64,000 bases of DNA from Aquabacterium sp. (GTDB lineage Bacteria; Pseudomonadota; Gammaproteobacteria; Burkholderiales; Burkholderiaceae_C). Position numbers and translations under genes: made by a program. Below the pieces are notes generated by a model. It searched no databases. It worked only from the letters and a program-made list of their open reading frames with translations, and was not told where the DNA came from. Positions 58,441 through 64,000 of this stretch are shown here, in pieces (the stretch's first letter is position 1; every line of letters starts with the position of its first letter). The stretch spans positions 108,995 through 172,994 of the forward strand of contig NZ_JAQSDR010000032.1 of the NCBI RefSeq assembly GCF_029946005.1, given 5' to 3'.

Positions 58441-59685
58441 TTAGGCTTTGATCTTGAAACTGTCGGCGTACTTCGCAGGATTCGTACCGTCCCACACGGT
58501 GCCATCGATCAGCTTGCTGGTGCGCATGACGTCCTTGGGCACGCTCATCTTCAAACCGCTCGCTGCCTGCTTGTACAAGTCGATCTGGTTGATCTGCTTG
58601 GCCACGGCCAGGTAGTCGGGGTGGTCCTTGAGCAAGCCCCAACGCTTGTGCTGCGTCAGGAACCACATGCCATCGCTCAGGTACGGGAAGTTGACCTTCC
58701 CGTCGTTGAAGAACTTCATGTGGTTGGGGTCGTCCCAGGTCTTGCCCAGGCCGTTCTGGTAGCGGCCCAGGATGCGCTGGTTGATCGCATCGGCGCTGGT
58801 GTTCACATACGACTTGGCGGCGATTGTGTCGGCCATCTTCAGCTTGTTCTGCAGGCCGGCGTCGATCCACTGGCTGGCTTCCAGGATGGCCATCATCACG
58901 GCGCGGGCGGTGTTGGGGTATTTCTTGACGAAGTCGCCCGTGGTGCCCAGCACCTTCTCGGGGTGGTCCTTCCAGATGTCCTGCGTGGTGACGGCGGTGA
59001 TGCCGATGCCGTCCATGATGGCGCGGTGGCCCCAGGGCTCGCCCACGCAGTAGCCGTCCATGTTGCCCACGCGCATGTTCGCCACCATTTGCGGAGGCGG
59101 CACCGTGATGACCTTGGCGTCCTTCATCGGGTTGATGCCATACGTGGCCAACCAGTAGTACAGCCACATGGCGTGCGTGCCCGTGGGGAAGGTCTGCGCG
59201 AAGGTGTACTCGCGCTTGTCTTTTTGCATGACTTTCGCCAGCGAAGCGCCGTCCACTGCGCCAGCGTCGGCCAGCTTCTTGGACAGCGTGATGGCTTGGC
59301 CATTGTTGTTGAGCGTCATCAACACGGCCATGTCTTTCTTGGGGCCACCCACGCCCAGGTGCACGCCGTAGATCAAGCCATACAGCGCATGCGCCATGTG
59401 CAGGTCACCGTTTACCAGCTTGTCGCGCACGCCGGCCCACGATGCTTCCTTGCTGGGGATGATCTTGACGCCGTACTTCTTGTCGAAGCCCAGCACCGAA
59501 GCCATCACCACGGAGGCGCAGTCGGTCAGGGGAATGAAGCCGATCTTGACTTCTTCCAGCTCAGGCTTGTCGGAGCCTGCGGCCCACACGGCTGATTGCA
59601 GGCCGGGCACCACGCCCACAGCGCTGGCGGCCGCGGCGGTTTTGAGGATGGAGCGACGGGACATTTTGAAATCCTGTGTGGACAT
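58441..59685 (-). CDS. nrtA: Nitrate ABC transporter substrate-binding protein
   Basis: 414 residues from ATG 59685. The N-terminus MSTQDFKMSRRSILKTAAAASA looks like a Tat signal (SRRSILK), so the protein is probably exported folded. The body is NrtA/CmpA-like: VKIGFIPLTDCASVVMASVLGFDKKYGV, GDLHMAHALYGLIYGV, TFPTGTHAMWLYYWLATYGI, PPPQMVANMRVGNMDGYCVGEPWGHRAI. Its 5' leader carries the NasT-type antitermination region. Confidence 0.93.
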   Translation of the reverse strand: MSTQDFKMSRRSILKTAAAASAVGVVPGLQSAVWAAGSDKPELEEVKIGFIPLTDCASVVMASVLGFDKKYGVKIIPSKEASWAGVRDKLVNGDLHMAHALYGLIYGVHLGVGGPKKDMAVLMTLNNNGQAITLSKKLADAGAVDGASLAKVMQKDKREYTFAQTFPTGTHAMWLYYWLATYGINPMKDAKVITVPPPQMVANMRVGNMDGYCVGEPWGHRAIMDGIGITAVTTQDIWKDHPEKVLGTTGDFVKKYPNTARAVMMAILEASQWIDAGLQNKLKMADTIAAKSYVNTSADAINQRILGRYQNGLGKTWDDPNHMKFFNDGKVNFPYLSDGMWFLTQHKRWGLLKDHPDYLAVAKQINQIDLYKQAASGLKMSVPKDVMRTSKLIDGTVWDGTNPAKYADSFKIKA

Positions 59686-59716
59686 GGTCACTTCAACTTT
59701 CTTGGCTATCAACAAA

Positions 59717-59778
59717 CAAAAAAGGCGCCTGCCGATGAGCCCTGCGGTGAACGCGGGAACTCTTCGGTAGACGCCTTT
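59717..59778 (-). terminator. Leader attenuator (intrinsic terminator) of nrtABD
   Basis: On the minus strand AAAGGCG ... CGCCTTTTTT closes a long hairpin (outer stem 59772-59778 with 59721-59727, inner CCG/CGG pairs), ending in T6 only about 30 bp before the nrtA start. Being upstream of the coding region, it would stop transcription unless antiterminated. Confidence 0.8.
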
Positions 59779-59787
59779 GTCGGGTGT

Positions 59788-59846
59788 CTTGAACAGCCCT
59801 TCATTGGGTGTTCAAGTGGGGGTGGCGAAATCGCCGTTGATTTCGC
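59788..59846 (-). ncRNA. Two-hairpin ANTAR-binding antitermination element
   Basis: On the minus strand the first hairpin (59846-59825) is GCGAAATC-AACGGC-GATTTCGC, a perfect 8-bp stem with a hexaloop. The second (59816-59788) is CTTGAACA-CCC-AATGAA-GGG-C-TGTTCAAG, also with a hexaloop and one bulged base. Both loops have A at position 1 and G at position 4, the conserved ANTAR-protein recognition pattern. The element lies between the sigma-54 promoter and the leader terminator, with nasT immediately upstream, so NasT is the expected ligand. Confidence 0.85.
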
Positions 59847-59860
59847 TTGCAGGTGATGAA

Positions 59861-59876
59861 TGCAAGCGCTGTGCCA
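59861..59876 (-). promoter_or_regulatory. Sigma-54 promoter of nrtABD
   Basis: On the minus strand TGGCACAGCGCTTGCA matches TGGCACG-N4-TTGCW with one deviation and correct GG-to-GC spacing. The predicted start is about 10 bp downstream, just before the first ANTAR hairpin. A possible NtrC half-dyad, GCACC-N5-AGCGC, lies at 59917-59931. This suggests control by nitrogen limitation plus nitrate. Confidence 0.82.
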
Positions 59877-59951
59877 GGTTTTTTTTGAGGTTCTTGCCCC
59901 GATGCGGGGCGGCTTGGCGCTGAACTGGTGCGCGCCTGTTTGAGCGGGTGC

Positions 59952-60587
59952 TCAGCCGAGCATGTCGGTCACGTCCAGCAGGCGTTGCGCCACTTCGGCC
60001 AATTTCAGGCCCTTGTCCATGGCCGCCTTGCGCAGCCTTGTGTAGGCTTCTTGTTCGCTCAGGCCATGCTGGTTCATCAGCACGCTTTTGGCGCGGTCGA
60101 CCACCTTGCGGTCTTCCAGTTGGCCGCGCACATCGGCCAGTTCACGCCTCAGGCTTTCTTCGTGCTCGAAGCGGGCCATGGCCACATCGATCACCGGCTT
60201 GATGCTGTCGGCCGGCAGGCCCGCCACCACATAAGCCGACACGCCGGCCGCGATGGCGGCACGTACATGGGTCGTGTCTTCATCATCTGAAAAAAGCACG
60301 ATGGGGCGGCGCTCGCCGCGCGTGGCCATCACCACGTGCTCCAGGATGTCGCGTCCTTGGCTTTCGGCATCGACCACGATCATGTCCGGCTGAATCTGGG
60401 CAATGCGCTCGGGCAAGAAAACATCGGCAGGCAATGTGGCCACGATGTTGAAGCCTGACTCGAGCAAGGCAATGCGCAGCATCCGCGAACGCTCGGCCTC
60501 GGCCCGCACCGATTCATCGGCCTCCGGGTCGGCGGTGAGGTTCTCTGGCGCCACGATCACGAGGCGCATGCTGCGGGCTTCATTCAT
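59952..60587 (-). CDS. nasT: NasT-like ANTAR-domain antitermination regulator
   Basis: 211 residues from ATG 60587; an ATG at 60599 is also possible. The N-terminal receiver-like domain lacks the usual phosphorylation lysine (GVSAYVVAGLP), as in NasT. The C-terminal ANTAR domain (about 150-205) has the signature LEDRKVVDRAKSVLMNQHGLSEQEAYTRLRKAAMDKG. Such proteins bind paired hexaloop hairpins in leader RNA to prevent termination. The target is the leader 105-165 bp downstream. The usual partner NasS, a nitrate-binding NrtA relative without signal peptide, is not in this window. Confidence 0.9.
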   Translation of the reverse strand: MNEARSMRLVIVAPENLTADPEADESVRAEAERSRMLRIALLESGFNIVATLPADVFLPERIAQIQPDMIVVDAESQGRDILEHVVMATRGERRPIVLFSDDEDTTHVRAAIAAGVSAYVVAGLPADSIKPVIDVAMARFEHEESLRRELADVRGQLEDRKVVDRAKSVLMNQHGLSEQEAYTRLRKAAMDKGLKLAEVAQRLLDVTDMLG

Positions 60588-60693
60588 GTCCGCGATCATG
60601 CAACAAACGCGCCGCCCGTCGGCGGGCTTGTGGCCGACCCGTGGCAAATGTCCGCAGCGATTTGGCCATTCGGGGGGCGCCTAAACTATCGGG

Positions 60694-61776
60694 ATGTCTG
60701 AACGCCCCCTTTGTATCCTTGGCATCGAGTCTTCCTGCGACGAAACCGGCGTGGCGCTGGTGAGCGCCCCGGCGCAAGGTCCGGTGCAATTGCTGTCGCA
60801 TGCCCTGCACAGCCAGATCGACATGCACCAAGCCTACGGCGGCGTGGTGCCCGAGCTGGCCTCGCGTGATCACATCCGCCGCGTGGTGCCCTTGGTGCGC
60901 CAGGTGATGCTTGAGGGCGATCGCACGCTGGCCGATGTGGATGTGGTGGCTTACACGCGTGGGCCTGGTCTGGCGGGCGCGTTGCTGGTGGGCGCGGGTG
61001 TGGCGTGCGCCTTGGCCACGGCACTGGACAAGCCCATGATCGGCGTTCACCACCTGGAAGGGCACTTGTTGTCACCTTTCCTGTCGGCCGATCCGCCAGA
61101 GTTCCCTTTCATCGCCTTGCTCGTGTCGGGTGGCCACACCCAGTTGATGCGCGTGGACGGGGTGGGGCGCTACGAATTGTTGGGCGAGACCTTGGACGAC
61201 GCGGCGGGTGAAGCCTTCGATAAATCGGCCAAGCTCATGGGCCTGCCTTACCCGGGTGGCCCGCATTTGTCCAAGCTGGCCGAGTTGGGCAATCCCAAGG
61301 CGTTTGAACTGCCCAGGCCCATGCTGCACAGCGGCAACCTGGATTTTTCGTTCGCGGGCCTGAAAACCTCGGTACGCACGCAGTTGCAAAAACTGAATCT
61401 GCTGGACGACGAGATCGCCCTGGCGAAGGCCTTGGCCGATGTTCCCGCCGGGCCGCTGGCCGATTTGGCCGCCTCCACGCAGGCTGCCATCGTGGAAGTG
61501 CTGGTCAAGAAATCCCTGGCCGCCCTGAAAACCACCGGTTTGAAGCGCATCGTGGTGGCCGGTGGGGTCGGCGCCAACCGCCTGCTGCGCGAGCAATTGA
61601 ACCAGGCGGGCGCCCGGCGCGGGGTTCGGGTTCACTACCCGGAAATGCATTTGTGCACCGACAATGGCGCCATGATCGCCTTGGCCGGCGCCATGCGCCT
61701 GCAGGCCGGGGCGGCTGTTTTGCGCCGCGATGCGGTGTTCGATGTTCAGCCACGCTGGGATCTTTCAAAGATCTGA
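60694..61776 (+). CDS. tsaD: tRNA N6-threonylcarbamoyladenosine transferase TsaD
   Basis: 360 residues. It transfers threonylcarbamoyl to A37 of ANN-decoding tRNAs. [15 protein letters not shown] at the N-terminus, the metal motif [11 protein letters not shown] (HxxxH), [67 protein letters not shown] and [15 protein letters not shown] are all conserved. Divergent from nasT. The rpsO promoter overlaps its stop codon. Confidence 0.96.
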   Translation: MSERPLCILGIESSCDETGVALVSAPAQGPVQLLSHALHSQIDMHQAYGGVVPELASRDHIRRVVPLVRQVMLEGDRTLADVDVVAYTRGPGLAGALLVGAGVACALATALDKPMIGVHHLEGHLLSPFLSADPPEFPFIALLVSGGHTQLMRVDGVGRYELLGETLDDAAGEAFDKSAKLMGLPYPGGPHLSKLAELGNPKAFELPRPMLHSGNLDFSFAGLKTSVRTQLQKLNLLDDEIALAKALADVPAGPLADLAASTQAAIVEVLVKKSLAALKTTGLKRIVVAGGVGANRLLREQLNQAGARRGVRVHYPEMHLCTDNGAMIALAGAMRLQAGAAVLRRDAVFDVQPRWDLSKI

Positions 61777-61801
61777 CACCCCTGCCAAAAATCGATATAA
61801 T
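61773..61801 (+). promoter_or_regulatory. Sigma-70 promoter of rpsO
   Basis: CTGACA (61773-61778), 17 bp, TATAAT (61796-61801): one mismatch from consensus in the -35, perfect -10 and optimal spacing. The -35 element overlaps the tsaD stop codon. It leaves a leader of about 90 bases before the rpsO ATG. Confidence 0.85.
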
Positions 61802-61899
61802 CGTGGGCTTGCCATTTTTTGGCGGGCATCTATAGCACGGCCTGGGTCGGTTTCACCTGGCGCCGCAAGTGTTCAATTCGAAACCGAAAGAAAATCACC

Positions 61900-62169
61900 A
61901 TGACCATTACTCTCGAAAGCAGAGCAGAAGTCGTCAAGTCCAACGCACGCAGCGTGGGCGACACCGGATCTCCGGAAGTGCAAGTGGGCCTGCTCACCGC
62001 ACGCATCAACGACCTGACCCCCCATTTCAAGACCCACAAGAAAGACCACCACGGTCGCCGCGGCCTGCTGCGCATGGTGAGTCGCCGCCGCAAGCTGTTG
62101 GACTACCTCAAGGCCAAGGATGCTGACCGTTACCTCGCCCTGATCCAGAAGCTGGGTCTGCGCAAGTAA
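61900..62169 (+). CDS. rpsO: 30S ribosomal protein S15
   Basis: 89 residues, standard S15 length (initiator included). Start [12 protein letters not shown], then [52 protein letters not shown], which is the 16S rRNA-binding core. The ATG at 61900 follows an AAAGAAAATC lead. The leader of about 90 bases is long enough for S15 autoregulation, but I did not resolve its fold. The next gene is pnp, a conserved pairing. Confidence 0.97.
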   Translation: MTITLESRAEVVKSNARSVGDTGSPEVQVGLLTARINDLTPHFKTHKKDHHGRRGLLRMVSRRRKLLDYLKAKDADRYLALIQKLGLRK

Positions 62170-62199
62170 GTTTGCCAATAAGATCGGCACCATGACAAG

Positions 62200-62240
62200 A
62201 AGCCTGTCTGGTTTTTTCCAGCACAGGCTTTTTGTTTTTT
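62200..62240 (+). terminator. rpsO terminator
   Basis: AAGCCTGT-C-TGG-TTTTTT-CCA-GC-ACAGGCTT forms a near-perfect stem, followed by TTTGTTTTTT, about 30 bp after the rpsO stop. Some readthrough into pnp would be expected, as in other bacteria. Confidence 0.85.
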
Positions 62241-62380
62241 AAAACCAGGCACTCGACCAGCGACGCTCTGTCATTCCATGAGGGCTCCAGCAGCACCAGC
62301 AGCACCAGCTGCCCTGATGGAATGGCATCGCGCCAGAGTGATTTGGGCCCTCGGCGCCAGTGGCGCCGCATAAGAAAAAC

Positions 62381-62398
62381 GCACCCCATGTGGGGTGC
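62381..62398 (+). other. Hairpin in the pnp leader
   Basis: GCACCCCA and TGGGGTGC form a perfect 8-bp stem with a 2-base loop, ending 22 bp before the pnp ATG. Upstream at about 62285-62311 is a short AGCAGCACC tandem repeat. In other bacteria RNase III cleavage of a pnp leader stem is used for PNPase autoregulation; this stem may serve that purpose (inference). Confidence 0.45.
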
Positions 62399-62420
62399 CA
62401 CTCAACCGGAGAACCATCCC

Positions 62421-64000
62421 ATGAGCATGTTCAACAAAGTCACCAAGACCTTCCAATGGGGCAACCACAGCGTCACGCTCGAGACCGGCGAAATCGCCCG
62501 TCAAGCCAGCGGTGCTGTGCTCGCCGACGTTGAGGGCACCGTGGTGCTGGCCACCGTCGTGGCCGCCAAGAACCCCAAGCCCGGCCAGGATTTCTTTCCC
62601 CTGACCGTCGACTACATCGAGAAAACATACGCCGCCGGCAAGATCCCTGGCAGCTTTTTCAAGCGTGAAGCCAAGCCCAGCGAGTTAGAGACGCTCACCT
62701 CGCGCCTGATCGATCGTCCGCTGCGCCCCCTGTTCCCCGAAGGCTTCTACAACGAAGTCCAGATTGTCATCCACGTCGTTTCGCTGAACCCCAACGTCTC
62801 GGCCGACATCGTCGCCCTGATCGCGTCCAGCGCCGCCCTGGCCATCTCCGGCATCCCCTTCAATGGCCCCATCGGTGCGGCCCGCGTCGGCTATGTCAAT
62901 GGCGAATACGTGCTGAACCCCGGCCCGTCCGAGCTGGCCAATTCCAAGATGGACCTGATCGTGGCGGGCACCGACGCCGCCGTGCTGATGGTCGAGTCCG
63001 AAGCTGATCAGTTGACCGAAGAAGTCATGCTGGGCGGCATCGTCTACGGCCACGAGCAAGGCCGCGTGGCCATCAACGCCATCCACGACCTGGTGCGTGA
63101 CGCCGGCAAGCCCGTCTGGGATTGGGCCGCGCCCGCCAAGGACGACAACTTCATCGCCAAAATCGATGGTCTCGCTGGCGAGAAGCTGCGCGCCGCGTAT
63201 CAAATCCGCTCCAAGCAAGCCCGCACGCAAGCCACACGCGCTGCCTACGCTGATGTCAAGGCCGCACTGACGGCCGAAGGCGTCGCGTTCGACGGCGTCA
63301 AGGTCGACAGCATGCTGTTCGACATCGAAGCCAAGATCGTCCGCAGCCAGATCCTGGCTGGCGAGCCCCGCATCGACGGTCGCGACACCCGCACCGTGCG
63401 CCCCATCGAGATCCGCACGGGCGTGCTGCCCCGCGTTCACGGTTCAGCCCTGTTCACCCGTGGTGAAACCCAGGCCTTGGTGATCGCCACGCTGGGCACC
63501 GAGCAAGACGCTCAGCGCATCGACGCGCTGGCTGGCGACTTCCGCGACACCTTCCTGTTCCACTACAACATGCCGCCCTTCGCCACGGGCGAAACGGGCC
63601 GCGTGGGCACGCCCAAGCGCCGCGAAATCGGCCACGGCCGCCTGGCCAAGCGCGCCCTGGTGCCGGTCTTGCCCCCGAAGGACGAGTTCGGCTACACCGT
63701 GCGCGTCGTCTCCGAAATCACCGAGTCCAATGGCTCCTCGTCGATGGCGTCGGTCTGCGGCGGCTGCCTGGCCATGATGGACGCTGGCGTCCCCATGAAG
63801 GCACACGTGGCAGGCATCGCCATGGGCCTGATCAAGGAAGACAACCGCTTCGCCGTGTTGACCGACATCCTGGGCGATGAAGATCACCTGGGTGACATGG
63901 ACTTCAAGGTCGCCGGCACCACCGGTGGCGTGACCGCCCTGCAGATGGACATCAAGATCCAGGGCATCACCAAGGAAATCATGCAAGTGGCGCTGGCGCA
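62421..64000 (+). CDS. pnp: Polyribonucleotide nucleotidyltransferase (5' part; runs off the window)
   Basis: 526 codons seen, no stop, of about 700-750 expected. The start ATG has a CCGGAG ribosome site; a second ATG two codons later is possible. The N-terminus [34 protein letters not shown] begins the first RNase PH domain, with [31 protein letters not shown] and [14 protein letters not shown]. The all-helical middle domain follows. The second PH domain starts at about residue 320 ([34 protein letters not shown]) and holds the catalytic region [14 protein letters not shown] and the phosphate site. KH and S1 domains lie outside. It degrades mRNA 3' to 5' by phosphorolysis. Confidence 0.97.
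   Translation, partial: MSMFNKVTKTFQWGNHSVTLETGEIARQASGAVLADVEGTVVLATVVAAKNPKPGQDFFPLTVDYIEKTYAAGKIPGSFFKREAKPSELETLTSRLIDRPLRPLFPEGFYNEVQIVIHVVSLNPNVSADIVALIASSAALAISGIPFNGPIGAARVGYVNGEYVLNPGPSELANSKMDLIVAGTDAAVLMVESEADQLTEEVMLGGIVYGHEQGRVAINAIHDLVRDAGKPVWDWAAPAKDDNFIAKIDGLAGEKLRAAYQIRSKQARTQATRAAYADVKAALTAEGVAFDGVKVDSMLFDIEAKIVRSQILAGEPRIDGRDTRTVRPIEIRTGVLPRVHGSALFTRGETQALVIATLGTEQDAQRIDALAGDFRDTFLFHYNMPPFATGETGRVGTPKRREIGHGRLAKRALVPVLPPKDEFGYTVRVVSEITESNGSSSMASVCGGCLAMMDAGVPMKAHVAGIAMGLIKEDNRFAVLTDILGDEDHLGDMDFKVAGTTGGVTALQMDIKIQGITKEIMQVALA

Overview
This is a GC-rich chromosomal window from a betaproteobacterium. It most resembles the Burkholderiales of the Leptothrix/Ideonella/Aquabacterium type. 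The reasons are the gene order alaA-hom-thrC-moeA-moaD-moaE, a TIGR04438-type Trp-rich small protein, a PEP-CTERM protein, a cytochrome c-dependent NO reductase, and pervasive GC-driven antisense open frames. The genus is an inference. I see no insertion sequence, phage, CRISPR array, rRNA or tRNA; nearly everything is core or stable accessory genome.

Region by region. 1-3.2 kb (minus): a secreted carboxylesterase, a deoxyinosine-type DNA glycosylase, a MOSC protein, and the 5' part of a small protein with a C80/MARTX-like cysteine protease domain, found here by reading the minus strand at the window edge. 3.3-5.9 kb: a spermidine-synthase-like methyltransferase coupled to a GspE/PulE ATPase. 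5.9-14.05 kb: a nitric oxide module. On the minus strand it has a 39-residue membrane peptide, then norC (with a second heme domain), norB, norQ and norD. On the plus strand it has a cupin, a 40-residue Cys-ended peptide, nsrR, nnrS and a SirB-like protein. A perfect FNR/DNR-type dyad and a near-consensus NsrR operator flank a -10 element in front of the peptide-nsrR-nnrS unit. 14-17.1 kb: a multi-membrane-span histidine kinase with a LuxR-type regulator. 17.3-21.2 kb: surE-pcm-nlpD-like-rlmD. 21.2-26.4 kb: diguanylate cyclase, GST, PhoH, Bcp and a Mth938-like protein. 26.5-32.9 kb: alaA-hom-thrC-moeA-moaD-moaE-crcB. 33-38 kb: a second GGDEF protein, clpB behind a sigma-32 promoter, and a PEP-CTERM protein. 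38-46.8 kb: MBL hydrolase, class I fumarase, and the Mrp antiporter operon (A/B fusion, C, D, E, F, G). 46.9-56.6 kb: YqhA-like protein, acetyl-CoA synthetase, an MFS/MHS transporter with a large periplasmic insertion, cytochrome c, Trp-rich protein, ilvD, a ClC channel and lgt. 56.7-60.6 kb: nitrate ABC transporter nrtABD and the ANTAR regulator nasT. 60.7-64 kb: tsaD, rpsO and the start of pnp.

How the genes fit together. Nitrogen-oxide metabolism is the main theme: NO detoxification or respiration under NsrR/FNR-type control, nitrate import under nitrogen control, and molybdenum-cofactor assembly genes needed by nitrate reductases. The best-supported regulatory finding is the nrtA leader. 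It has a sigma-54 promoter, two hairpins whose hexanucleotide loops both carry A at position 1 and G at position 4 (the ANTAR-binding signature), and then an intrinsic terminator, with the ANTAR protein gene immediately upstream. The least explained items are the two tiny peptides in the NO cluster, the two-heme NorC, the stand-alone C80-like domain, and the MFS periplasmic insertion.
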